A DNA stretch of 41,632 nucleotides, from positions 1-41,632 of the forward strand of contig JAFGTA010000113.1 of NCBI GenBank assembly GCA_016934355.1, in the 5' to 3' direction. This DNA is from Candidatus Bathyarchaeota archaeon (GTDB lineage Archaea; Thermoproteota; Bathyarchaeia; TCS64). The notes beneath the pieces were generated by a model. It had not been told where the DNA came from. It saw nothing but the letters and a program-made list of their open reading frames with translations, and made no database searches. Below, piece after piece: positions 23,342 to 30,908 of the stretch (positions within the stretch are counted from its first letter, which is position 1; the number at the start of each line of letters is the position of its first letter). Made by a program: the position numbers and the translations under genes.

Positions 23342-24796
23342 ATGGGCGAGGACAGCTTATTTGATAGGCTCCGGGGGAGCTTCTTTCTCTTCGGCTTATC
23401 CTGCCTATTATGGTATGTTATACGGTCGGGCACCAAGCCTTCGAGGGCAGTCTACCCGTGCCAGAGAGTCGCCCGAAACAACGCCCACCTGTGGATGCTG
23501 ACGTACCTCCCAGTCCTCGGCGTAGAGCGGTGGCGTGACTCACTTGAGAGGAACTGGAAGCCCCTCGCCGCCGTGCTGATCATCGTCACCCTCTCCGCTG
23601 GGTATATGAGCCTCCGCGACGAAGGAGCAGAGGAGACACCGATGATAGAAGGACCGCTGACACTGGAACCTCTCACAGCCACCGTGACGCCTTCGTCGGA
23701 CATCTACGTGGTTACGGTCACAGACGGCGCGGACGGCGGCGTCCAGAACCTCATAGACCTCATGGGTGAGCAGGGGCAGCCCTTCTACAGGTCAGTTAAG
23801 GCGGGCGATAATAAGGGGCCGTCAGGGCTCATAGCCGCGAACGACGTCGTCCTCATCAAGGTGAACTGCCAGTGGGACGAGAGGGGCGGCACCAACACCG
23901 ACCTCGTGAAGAGCCTCATCGAGGCGCTGCTCGCCCACCCCGACGGCTTCACAGGCGAGGTAGTGGTCGCGGACAACGGGCAGAAGCAGTACGGTGGAGC
24001 CGGTAACGGTGGCAGCCTCGACTGGGGCCGCAGCAACGCACTGGACCACGGCCAGTCCATGCAGGACGTCGTGGACATGTTCGCCGACTATAAGATCAGC
24101 GGGTACCTCTGGGACACTATAACGGAGAACGTGGTATCCGAGTTCGCGGACGGCGACATGGAGGACGGCTACGTGGTGAGCACCAGCGTCGTCCCCTCCA
24201 CAAGCGTCATTGTGTCGTACCCCAAGTTCACGACGCCCCAAGGAACCCAGATCAGCTTCAGATACGGCGTCTACCTGCCAGACGTGAACGACTACGACGT
24301 TGACAGGCTGAAGGTGCTGAACGTGCCCGTCCTCAAGAGTCACTGCATCTATGGTGTCACGGGCGCTGTAAAGCACTACATGGGCGTCCCATCCGACAAG
24401 CTCACGGCCTCCCTCGGCTACAGGACACACGACACGGTGGACGAGGGCGGCATGGGTACTCTCATGGCCCAGACCCGGGTGCCTACGCTGAACATCGTGG
24501 ACGCCATCTGGGTGAACGCCGTCCCCGGCGACGGTCCCAGCACTAGCTACGGGTCGGCTGCCGAGGTAAATGTGATAGCGGCGAGTGTGGACCCCGTGGC
24601 CCTCGACTACTGGGCGTCGAAAAACATCCTCTGCCAAGCATGCGGAGGCGACACACGTACGATGGACCCGGATAACACGGAGCGCGGCGGCTTCGGTGAC
24701 TGGCTCAGGCTCTCAATGCAGGAGCTCAACGCCGCGGGCCTCGGCTTCACCTGCGACGAGGACGCCATGAACGTCTATATATCCGCCAACGGCTAA
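23342..24796 (+). CDS. DUF362-domain membrane-anchored protein
   Basis: A 484-residue protein of the DUF362 family. The N-terminus has two hydrophobic segments (SFFLFGLSCLLWYVI, about 13-27, and AAVLIIVTLSAGYM, about 76-89), flanking a PCQRVARNNAH motif that recurs in membrane DUF362 proteins. The large domain (about 115-484) shows VLIKVNCQWDERGGTNTD, NVPVLKSH and AVKHYMGVP, typical of the family. Some DUF362 proteins carry ferredoxin modules, but no CxxCxxC cluster is present here, only scattered cysteines. The function of the family is not established. The domain is likely outside the membrane, an inference. Independent transcription is likely from the TATA box at 23310. Confidence 0.85.
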   Translation: MGEDSLFDRLRGSFFLFGLSCLLWYVIRSGTKPSRAVYPCQRVARNNAHLWMLTYLPVLGVERWRDSLERNWKPLAAVLIIVTLSAGYMSLRDEGAEETPMIEGPLTLEPLTATVTPSSDIYVVTVTDGADGGVQNLIDLMGEQGQPFYRSVKAGDNKGPSGLIAANDVVLIKVNCQWDERGGTNTDLVKSLIEALLAHPDGFTGEVVVADNGQKQYGGAGNGGSLDWGRSNALDHGQSMQDVVDMFADYKISGYLWDTITENVVSEFADGDMEDGYVVSTSVVPSTSVIVSYPKFTTPQGTQISFRYGVYLPDVNDYDVDRLKVLNVPVLKSHCIYGVTGAVKHYMGVPSDKLTASLGYRTHDTVDEGGMGTLMAQTRVPTLNIVDAIWVNAVPGDGPSTSYGSAAEVNVIAASVDPVALDYWASKNILCQACGGDTRTMDPDNTERGGFGDWLRLSMQELNAAGLGFTCDEDAMNVYISANG

Positions 24797-24822
24797 AATA
24801 CCCGCGGCCGCTCCTATTCCTC

Positions 24823-25992
24823 ATGGATACACGTCCGCTTGTAATCGGCGCTGTCATCGGGCTCATACTGGGCTCAGCCGCTACCTACGTGTTACAGTCG
24901 CAGGCCACATCCCTCCTCCGCGAGGAGCTGGCCGACTATGAAGCCTTCGTCGACGGGCTTGAGGCCCAGTTATCGGATGCACGTGAGGAGGTCACGGCGC
25001 TGGAATCCGAGTTAGAAGACAGGTCCGACCAGATCAGCGTGTTGGAGTCACGGCTTCAGGAGCTTGAAGCACTAACCTCCGTCCTCAATGAGACCGAGGC
25101 AGATGAAACAGACGATGAACCTTCAGTAGAGTCGTCCACCTGGTCAGATGTTTCCTCCTTCGTCTATCAGCTACAAGAAATTGACCTCGATGCCATGGCG
25201 GCGACGGGGTGCGACCTAGTTATCATAGATTACTCCAAGGAGGGTGACGAGGAGACCCGGTTCACAGGCGAGGAGATCGCGGGTCTCAGAGCCAGCGGTA
25301 AGCTGGTGCTAGCCTACATGAGCATAGGCGAGGCCGAGGATTACCGCTGGTACTGGGACGAGGGCTGGGACGCTGACGGGGACGGCGAACCGGACAATGG
25401 CGCCCCGTCTTGGCTTGGGCCCTCGAACCCCGAGTGGCAGGGCAACTACAAGGTAAGATACTGGGAGCAGGACTGGCAAGCGGTCATCTACGGCACACCT
25501 GACAGCTATCTGGACAAGGTCATCGACGCGGGCTTCGACGGCGTCTACCTTGACATCGTCGACGCCTATGAGTACTGGGGCCCCGGCGGCGAAAGCGGAG
25601 TTGATAGGGCTTCGGCAGCCGATGAGATGGTGAGCTTCGTGGCTTCCATCGCCGAGTACGCGAGGGAGACTCGGGGGGTCGAGGGCTTCGGCGTCTTCCC
25701 GCAGAACGGCGAGGCCCTCTCCGAGTACGCCGAGTACATGATGGTGGTCGACGGAATAGGACGAGAGGACGTGTGGTATGACGACGACTCGCCGCAGCCC
25801 AAGTCGGAGACGGCGGAGGCTCTAGTCCACCTGCAACGGTTCCGGGAAGCCGGCAAAGCGGTGCTGGTCATCGACTACGTGACGAGGTGCGACCTGATGA
25901 CCGATTTCTACGTGAAAGCCAGTTCCATGGGTTACGTGCCCTACGCGACGGTCAGGGACCTTGACGAACTGAACCCGCCGTACGCGCCTTAA
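24823..25992 (+). CDS. GH114/TM1410-like glycosidase-fold protein with membrane anchor and coiled coil
   Basis: A 389-residue protein. Residues 6-25 form a membrane anchor or uncleaved signal (LVIGAVIGLILGSAATYVL). Residues 28-95 are a coiled coil rich in Glu and Leu. After a Ser/Asp/Glu linker, residues 108-389 match the TM1410/MJ1477-type TIM barrel related to GH114: DLVIIDYSKEG, LAYMSIGEAEDYR, GFDGVYLDIVDAYEYW with the candidate catalytic acid, and FPQNGE. Such domains are linked to alpha-1,4-galactosaminoglycan cleavage, so a cell-surface polysaccharide substrate is plausible. The ATG has CTAAAATAC centred 27 nt upstream, overlapping the DUF362 stop. Confidence 0.85.
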   Translation: MDTRPLVIGAVIGLILGSAATYVLQSQATSLLREELADYEAFVDGLEAQLSDAREEVTALESELEDRSDQISVLESRLQELEALTSVLNETEADETDDEPSVESSTWSDVSSFVYQLQEIDLDAMAATGCDLVIIDYSKEGDEETRFTGEEIAGLRASGKLVLAYMSIGEAEDYRWYWDEGWDADGDGEPDNGAPSWLGPSNPEWQGNYKVRYWEQDWQAVIYGTPDSYLDKVIDAGFDGVYLDIVDAYEYWGPGGESGVDRASAADEMVSFVASIAEYARETRGVEGFGVFPQNGEALSEYAEYMMVVDGIGREDVWYDDDSPQPKSETAEALVHLQRFREAGKAVLVIDYVTRCDLMTDFYVKASSMGYVPYATVRDLDELNPPYAP

Positions 25993-25994
25993 CC

Positions 25995-26015
25995 CTCTTT
26001 TTTAGTTGCGTTTTT
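25995..26015 (+). terminator. T-rich terminator after the GH114-like gene
   Basis: CTCTTTTTTAGTTGCGTTTTT follows the stop by a few bases: two oligo-T runs (25998-26003 and 26011-26015) without a strong hairpin, as usual for archaeal termination. The rest of the 135-nt convergent gap up to the EamA stop holds nothing I can name. Confidence 0.5.
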
Positions 26016-26127
26016 GCGTTGATCGGGATCGGAACCGGGCTGTTCTGGGGCTTCTTTAGGCTTGATAGGGCTGGTTTCGGGTTTCCGGTGGATATTCCCC
26101 TCCCCCCTAGCCGCTGTTCTCGCCGCG

Positions 26128-26976
26128 CTAGATGAGGAGGACGGCTATCACTCCGAGGAACACAGTTACGCTGCCTGCTACCGTGTACATGGTTATGGGT
26201 TCGTCTCTCAGCATTATCCTTGAGAATAGTATGCTGAACAGCGGGTAGCTGTACAGGATGGGGGATACAACCGACACGTCGCCGAGGGAGACCGCCATGG
26301 TCAGGGTTATCCACGCCACGGCGTTCAGCACACCCGCCCCCGTGAGCCAACTGAAGTTACCCCTGTTGACGTTGAGGCCGCGTAGACCGCCTTTGAGGAA
26401 GAGGTAGAATGCGAAGACTAGGAACCCTGAGAGGGTGCCGACCTGAGCCCCCAGCACGGCGTGGGGTTGTATGTTCGTGCCCAGTTTCCTGAAGACGTTG
26501 GACACCGCGAAGAATGCCGCCGCCGCTAAAGGGATGTATACTTCGCTGATGTTGACGGCCTGTTTGCCCCTGCTCATGTTGAGTATCACCACACCCGCTA
26601 CGACGAGAACCGCGCCAAGAACAACGGACGCTATGAAGGGTTCGCCGAGGAACAGTATAGCCAGCATCGTTGTGATCACCGGGGTCGTTCCTGTGAGGGA
26701 GCTTCCGACGGAGACGCCCATCCTCTGGTAGCTGATCAACGCGAGCATCCTGCCTATGAAGCTGCTGAAGACGCCTGTGACCGCGAACCACAGTATCGCC
26801 GTCAGGTCCAGGGGCGGCAAATCCATGAGCAGCAGCACGGTGAGTATGATGGTCTGGACTCCCGTCATCACCAGGTTACCTGTGTCCGGGTTGCTGTACT
26901 TCATCCCCTTGGTCACCAGTATGGTGGCTAACGCCGTGGTTACCGAGGCGATCAAGGCGGCGAGTTCAGCCAGCAT
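26128..26976 (-). CDS. EamA/DMT-family transporter
   Basis: A 282-residue drug/metabolite transporter made of two EamA repeats, with about ten hydrophobic segments. Repeat ends are visible as SLTGTTPVITTMLAILFLGE and SVVSPILYSYPLFSILFSR...LRDEPITMYTVAGSVTVFLG, the usual pattern of this family. The substrate is unknown; relatives export amino acids or metabolites. The gene converges on the GH114-like gene and diverges from the B3/B4-domain gene. Confidence 0.9.
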   Translation of the reverse strand: MLAELAALIASVTTALATILVTKGMKYSNPDTGNLVMTGVQTIILTVLLLMDLPPLDLTAILWFAVTGVFSSFIGRMLALISYQRMGVSVGSSLTGTTPVITTMLAILFLGEPFIASVVLGAVLVVAGVVILNMSRGKQAVNISEVYIPLAAAAFFAVSNVFRKLGTNIQPHAVLGAQVGTLSGFLVFAFYLFLKGGLRGLNVNRGNFSWLTGAGVLNAVAWITLTMAVSLGDVSVVSPILYSYPLFSILFSRIMLRDEPITMYTVAGSVTVFLGVIAVLLI

Positions 26977-27021
26977 AGAGAGTAGTTGTGATACTCCATG
27001 TAGAAAAGGGTCTGGGTCTCC

Positions 27022-27031
27022 GTGTATAGAC
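27022..27031 (+). promoter_or_regulatory. Candidate TATA element upstream of the B3/B4 gene
   Basis: GTGTATAGAC lies in the 169-nt divergent gap; a second TTATAG is at 27043-27048. Either would initiate near 27050-27070, around the small upstream ORF described separately. Confidence 0.35.
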
Positions 27032-27062
27032 GCCCCGTTTTCTTATAGACGGCCACGAAGCC

Positions 27063-27149
27063 ATGTCTTCATTGTCACGGCTTCCCCTCAGGGACGTCCT
27101 ATCTGGATCGTTAGTCTTTTCTGGTCGTCAACCTTCCTGTTTGGCATGA
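27063..27149 (+). CDS. Possible 28-codon upstream ORF coupled to the B3/B4 gene
   Basis: ATG 27063 opens a 28-residue frame (begins MSSLSRLPLRDVLSG) whose TGA stop overlaps the next gene's ATG as ATGA. The downstream ATG has no Shine-Dalgarno sequence of its own, so reinitiation after this small ORF is a reasonable way to translate it. No homology is recognised; it may be chance. Confidence 0.3.
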   Translation: MSSLSRLPLRDVLSGSLVFSGRQPSCLA

Positions 27150-27790
27150 ACGAGCTGGGCATAAAGGTGCACGGCGACGTGAAGGCGAGAGTGCCCACCC
27201 TCTACGTCAAGACTCTCATCGTCGAGGGAGTCTCCGTCGGCAGGACCCCAAGCAGCCTTGAAGACCGCAAGGACTCGCTGATCATCAACCACCGAAACAC
27301 TGAAGCCGATGAACTATTCTCCAACCCCCTCTTCAAGGCGTACCGAGGCATCCACTCCGCATTCAACTACCCCCGTGACATGCTGCCAGCCGTCGAGGGA
27401 ATGTACGTACGGGGGATACTAAGAGAGCGGTTCCCCACGATAAACTCGGCTGTGGACGCCTCCAACGTTGTCTCAGCCGAGACCCTGATTCCCATCGGCC
27501 TCTTCGACAGGGACAGCATAGTGGGTGCGTCCACCCTTAGGGTCTCAGGCGAGGGTGAGTCCTTCACTCCCATAGGCAAGAAGAAGCCTATGAGCCTCAC
27601 AGCCGGAATGCCCATTCTGGAGGACGAGGAGAAGATATACTCGACAATCGGCGTACGCGACTCCGAGGCAACCAAGGTGACCCACGGCACACGGAGCCTC
27701 GCCCTCTTCAGCTGGGGAACCAGTCAGGTACCCGAGCACACCATCGAGGACGCCCTCAGGAAAGCAGCGGAACTCATCAAACACACGTAG
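27146..27790 (+). CDS. B3/B4 tRNA-binding-domain protein (PheRS-beta-like)
   Basis: A 214-residue protein matching the B3/B4 domain of the phenylalanyl-tRNA synthetase beta chain in stand-alone form. Visible family stretches are NPLFKAYRGIHSAF, PSVDASN-like INSAVDASNVVSAETLIPIGLFDRD and ILEDEEKIYSTIGVRDSEATKVT. In PheRS this domain helps in tRNA editing; free versions are widespread and may act as trans-editing or tRNA-binding proteins, not proven. ATG 27146 is preferred because family similarity begins there; the frame is open further upstream but overlaps the divergent transporter gene. A small ORF ends on its start. Confidence 0.85.
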   Translation: MNELGIKVHGDVKARVPTLYVKTLIVEGVSVGRTPSSLEDRKDSLIINHRNTEADELFSNPLFKAYRGIHSAFNYPRDMLPAVEGMYVRGILRERFPTINSAVDASNVVSAETLIPIGLFDRDSIVGASTLRVSGEGESFTPIGKKKPMSLTAGMPILEDEEKIYSTIGVRDSEATKVTHGTRSLALFSWGTSQVPEHTIEDALRKAAELIKHT

Positions 27791-27892
27791 CCCCCCAAAA
27801 ACGCTTATTACTTGTAACCTGCTCCAAACGCCACGTCACATACCCGTTATCCATTCCTTTGACAGCGGAAACCCTATCGTAACGACGTTAGA

Positions 27893-27966
27893 TGGTGCGA
27901 CCGCCGGGATTTGAACCCGGGTTGTTGGCTTGGAAGGCCAAAATCCTGCCGCTAGACCACGGTCGC
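27893..27966 (-). tRNA. tRNA-Gly (anticodon TCC), with encoded CCA
   Basis: A complete cloverleaf on the minus strand: acceptor GCGACCG/CGGTCGC, D stem GTCT/GGAT with a 7-nt loop, anticodon stem TTGGC/GCCAA with loop CTTCCAA (anticodon TCC), a 4-nt variable region, and T stem CCGGG/CCCGG with loop TTCAAAT. The discriminator is A and the 3' CCA is encoded (27895-27893). There is no intron. It stands between two protein genes with its own promoter. Confidence 0.96.
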
Positions 27967-27991
27967 GCGAGCAAAATGAAATGGAGTTGGG

Positions 27992-28001
27992 GATAAAAAC
28001 G
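27992..28001 (-). promoter_or_regulatory. TATA box of tRNA-Gly
   Basis: CGTTTTTATC on the minus strand is centred about 30 nt before the mature 5' end at 27966. It lies in the 36-nt gap after the GyrI-like gene's stop. Confidence 0.6.
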
Positions 28002-28002
28002 T

Positions 28003-28476
28003 TTACTCCACGGGGATCATGATCTCGGTCTTCCAGTGCTCAGGCGTGTCCTCGTCGATGAGCGACCCGTAGCTCAGCCCGTACTCGTCCGGCTGGTACA
28101 CCGCCTCGATGCTGTACATCGACGAAGACGGCTTCATCCCGTTGTCCTCGATGTACCTGTGCAGCGTCTCGTAGTAGTGCTCCAAAGGGTTCGACGTGCC
28201 GATGAACAGCAGGAACGCCACCCTGATCTCAGGCATCATCTTGGTGTCCACCCCCTCTACCCCCTTCTCGACGGGGATAAGAACCTCCCGCCTACACCCG
28301 GGCTCGTCCTTCGGGTCATAATACAGCACCATGGTTGGGTCCTTCGGCCTGGCGCCCTTCTTGTAGAGCTCGCTGTTGAGTCTCGCGCACTCGGCGACCT
28401 CGTTCTCGCCCGGCTTTAGCTCCCTGTATGCGACGAGTTCCCGTATCGTCGTCTTGACCCCGATTTTATCGATCAT
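28003..28476 (-). CDS. GyrI-like small-molecule-binding domain protein
   Basis: A 157-residue stand-alone GyrI-like (AraC effector-binding) domain. The two-repeat pattern is visible: GVKTTIRELVAYRELK at the start, REVLIPVE in the middle, HRYIEDNGMKPSSSMYSIEAVY, and the ending KTEIMIPVE. Such domains bind lipophilic or cationic small molecules and may serve as ligand sensors or hydrolases. No DNA-binding domain is attached. It follows TYW1 on the same strand with a 37-nt gap. Confidence 0.82.
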   Translation of the reverse strand: MIDKIGVKTTIRELVAYRELKPGENEVAECARLNSELYKKGARPKDPTMVLYYDPKDEPGCRREVLIPVEKGVEGVDTKMMPEIRVAFLLFIGTSNPLEHYYETLHRYIEDNGMKPSSSMYSIEAVYQPDEYGLSYGSLIDEDTPEHWKTEIMIPVE

Positions 28477-28513
28477 ACTGAACCCTATCGAGTACGGCAG
28501 CTAATAATGCTTG

Positions 28514-29476
28514 TCAGTAAAGCTGAATAGGCTTCTCCAAGCGGCTCAGCAGCACGATGTTGCTATACCTGTGCTCGTCGACGACGTTATAGCTCGACGC
28601 CTCAGCAAGCTCATCCGCGAACCTCTGGATTTCCTCGAACCACGCCATCTTGTCGTACCCGAACCGCTCCCGGGCGGCTCCCACCGACATCGCCGCCTTG
28701 GGCTCCATGTAGGTCGCGTTGCTCAGCTCCGCCAGACCCGCGTACTTCTCGGGGCTGTGCATGTTCAGCCCCGGCACCAGCGTGTGCCGCAGCACCGTGG
28801 GGCAGCTGAAGCTATCAAGAAGCTCCAGCGTCTCCAATACCCTACCCCAAGAACCGGCGACCATGGGTCTGCACGTCTTCGTGTAAGTCTCCTCGTCGGG
28901 GGCGCACAGGCTGACGTAGAGCTGAGTTGGCTCGACGCCGAGGCTACCAAGCACGTCCGGCTTCGTCCCGTTGGTGACTATGAACACCGACTTGAAGCCC
29001 CGGCCATAGAAAGCCTCCACAAGCTCACCGAGCCGAGGGTACAGCGTCGGCTCCCCCTCGAGGCTGATGGCGGCGTGCACGGGCTCCATCGCCGCCCCGA
29101 GCATACCCGGGTCGACGTTCGGGTTCCCGCCGAAACCGTTCAGCGCCTTCCTGTGAGCGGCGAGGCACCCGTCGATGATATCCTCGGGGTCCTCCGGTCC
29201 CTGTATGCTCCGGGTCTGCTCCCAAGAGACGCCGAGGGTCTCGGGGGTCGCCCTCCAGCAGAAGAGGCAGCTCTGGGTGCAGTGCCCGAGGCTAGGCGTC
29301 ATCTGTAGGCACCGGTGCGTCGGTATCCCGTAGAACCTGTTCTTGTAGCAGCTCTCCTCGCCCCCCGTGTTGAGGCTTCGCCGCAGCCAGTGACACGTCT
29401 TCACAGCGCTGTGGGCGCCTACCAAACCATACTTCTGCTTGGTGTAGCTCCTACGCAGCTCCTCTGGGAGGCTCAT
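28514..29476 (-). CDS. taw1: 4-demethylwyosine synthase TYW1/Taw1 (radical SAM)
   Basis: A 320-residue radical SAM enzyme that condenses pyruvate with N1-methylguanosine at position 37 of tRNA-Phe to form 4-demethylwyosine. The SAM cluster motif CTQSCLFCW (C66, C70, C73) and an auxiliary cluster set C28, C43, C56 agree with archaeal TYW1. ISLEGEPTLYPRL, VTNGTKP and YVSLCAPDEETY follow the family. Like other archaeal forms it lacks the flavodoxin domain of the eukaryotic enzyme. CATTATTATTTG about 30 nt before ATG 29476 is a TATA candidate. Confidence 0.94.
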   Translation of the reverse strand: MSLPEELRRSYTKQKYGLVGAHSAVKTCHWLRRSLNTGGEESCYKNRFYGIPTHRCLQMTPSLGHCTQSCLFCWRATPETLGVSWEQTRSIQGPEDPEDIIDGCLAAHRKALNGFGGNPNVDPGMLGAAMEPVHAAISLEGEPTLYPRLGELVEAFYGRGFKSVFIVTNGTKPDVLGSLGVEPTQLYVSLCAPDEETYTKTCRPMVAGSWGRVLETLELLDSFSCPTVLRHTLVPGLNMHSPEKYAGLAELSNATYMEPKAAMSVGAARERFGYDKMAWFEEIQRFADELAEASSYNVVDEHRYSNIVLLSRLEKPIQLY

Positions 29477-29518
29477 ACCCTTGAACAGGTGCGGCGCCCA
29501 AATAATAATGACACTGTG

Positions 29519-29538
29519 AACGGTTCTCGGTTACCGTT
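29519..29538. repeat. Inverted repeat AACGGT-N8-ACCGTT in divergent promoter
   Basis: A 6-bp inverted repeat with an 8-nt spacer stands in the 89-nt gap between TYW1 (minus) and the isocitrate-lyase-family gene (plus), just before the latter's TATA candidate GTTAAATC (29536-29543). It could be an operator or chance. Confidence 0.35.
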
Positions 29539-29565
29539 AAATCGCTGACCGCCTATTGCCTCACC

Positions 29566-30528
29566 ATGAGCTCCAAGGGAAAAGATTTCAAACGCATCCT
29601 CAACACGCCGGAGCTGCATCTAAGACCATGTGCATACGACGCGTTGTCGGCGCTCCTCATCGAGAAAGCGGGGTTCAGCATCGTAGGCACCACAGGCTAC
29701 GGCATATCGGCTTCCCTCATAGGGCAGCCCGACATGGGGCTGATAGGCTACCACGAGATGCTGGAGCGGACACGCACAATAGTTAACGCCGTGGACCTGC
29801 CCGTGGACGTCGACGTGGACACAGGCTACGGCAACGCCTTGAACATACACTGGACTGTCAGCAACTTCGCGCGGGTAGGAGCCGCCAGCGTCAGGATTGA
29901 GGACCAGATATGGCCTAAGCGCTGCGGCCACATGGCCGGAAAACAGGTCATCCCAGCCCACGACATGGTGCAGAAGATCAAGGCGGCTGTCAATACACGC
30001 GACCAGGAGGACCCAGACATGGCGATAGGGGCGCGCACAGACGCCAGGACGGTCACGGGATTCGACGACGCCCTCGGCAGAGCCACGGCCTACGGCGAGG
30101 CGGGCGCAGACTACGTCTACGTCGAGGCGCCTCAGAGCCTCGGCGAGGTTGAGAAGCTAGTGGAGAAGGTGCCCGTACCCCTCGCCTTCAATGTCATCCC
30201 CGGAGGGAAGACCCCGCCGTTCACATTCGAGGAGCTGGAGGAGCGAGGCGTCCGCTACGTGTCGGTGCCCATGATATGCCTCTACCCCGCGGCGAAAGCC
30301 ATGGTGGAGGCCCTCGACGAGCTGCGGCACGGCAGGGACATCCGCAGGATCGCCGGGATGGGGGTCTCGTGGGCCGAGTTCAACGACCTCGTCGGCGTGA
30401 ACAGGTGGAGGCGCCTGGAGATCGAGTCCCTCAGCGAGGAGGAGCTCGTACACAACTACGGCACCAGCAACCTTGAGGAGATAATCAGGCGGGAACTCGC
30501 CGGCACGGAGAAAGTGTGGAAAAAATAA
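29566..30528 (+). CDS. Isocitrate lyase/PEP mutase-family enzyme
   Basis: A 320-residue TIM-barrel enzyme of the isocitrate lyase/phosphoenolpyruvate mutase superfamily. Metal-binding VDVDTGYGN is at 82-90, IEDQ at 111-114 and the active-site loop WPKRCGH at 116-122, the short form of the KKCGH motif. GARTDART and NVIPGGKTPPF follow. This profile fits 2-methylisocitrate lyase, oxaloacetate decarboxylase or carboxyphosphonoenolpyruvate-type members; no methylcitrate-cycle partner is nearby, so the exact substrate is open. A TATA box is centred 27 nt before the ATG. Confidence 0.86.
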   Translation: MSSKGKDFKRILNTPELHLRPCAYDALSALLIEKAGFSIVGTTGYGISASLIGQPDMGLIGYHEMLERTRTIVNAVDLPVDVDVDTGYGNALNIHWTVSNFARVGAASVRIEDQIWPKRCGHMAGKQVIPAHDMVQKIKAAVNTRDQEDPDMAIGARTDARTVTGFDDALGRATAYGEAGADYVYVEAPQSLGEVEKLVEKVPVPLAFNVIPGGKTPPFTFEELEERGVRYVSVPMICLYPAAKAMVEALDELRHGRDIRRIAGMGVSWAEFNDLVGVNRWRRLEIESLSEEELVHNYGTSNLEEIIRRELAGTEKVWKK

Positions 30529-30570
30529 TCCACACCCCAATCAATTAACAGGTACACCGAGTTGACGCCC

Positions 30571-30906
30571 ATGGAGTTCTGGGAGAGCCTCGACCAGCTG
30601 ATACGGGAGCACGCCTTGGTGATAGACCGACCCAGGGGCAGCGCCCATCCGCGGTACCCTGAATCGTTTTACCCTGTTGACTACGGGTACCTCGAAGGCA
30701 CCACGAGCAGCGACGGGCACGGCGTCGACGTCTGGCGCGGAACGTTACCAGACACCCGGGTTCAGGCTGTGCTGGTTACGGTCGACACGGTCAAAAAGGA
30801 TGAGGAAATCAAGCTCGTCGTAGGATGCACCGAGGAGGAGATCGGCAGGCTGTACCCTTACACCGAATCCTACTCGATGGCAAGCATAATTGTGAGAAGA
30901 GAATAG
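30571..30906 (+). CDS. Small inorganic-pyrophosphatase-like protein
   Basis: A 111-residue protein similar to family I pyrophosphatases but far shorter than the usual ~170. DRPRGSAHPRYP, YPVDYGYLEGT and DGHGVDVW match the core; the canonical DGDPxD metal site here reads DGHGVD, so one metal-binding aspartate is histidine. KKDEEIKLVVG resembles the later acidic motif. A typical pyrophosphatase activity is therefore uncertain. ATG 30571 is chosen because TCAATTAAC (30541-30549) is centred 26 nt before it; TTG 30562 is possible. It follows the isocitrate-lyase-family gene by 42 nt. Confidence 0.78.
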   Translation: MEFWESLDQLIREHALVIDRPRGSAHPRYPESFYPVDYGYLEGTTSSDGHGVDVWRGTLPDTRVQAVLVTVDTVKKDEEIKLVVGCTEEEIGRLYPYTESYSMASIIVRRE

Positions 30907-30908
30907 GG

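Noticed and set aside
26756..27145. 130-residue extension of the B3/B4 frame
   Set aside because: It lies within the divergent EamA transporter gene and promoter region; B3/B4 similarity begins at 27146.
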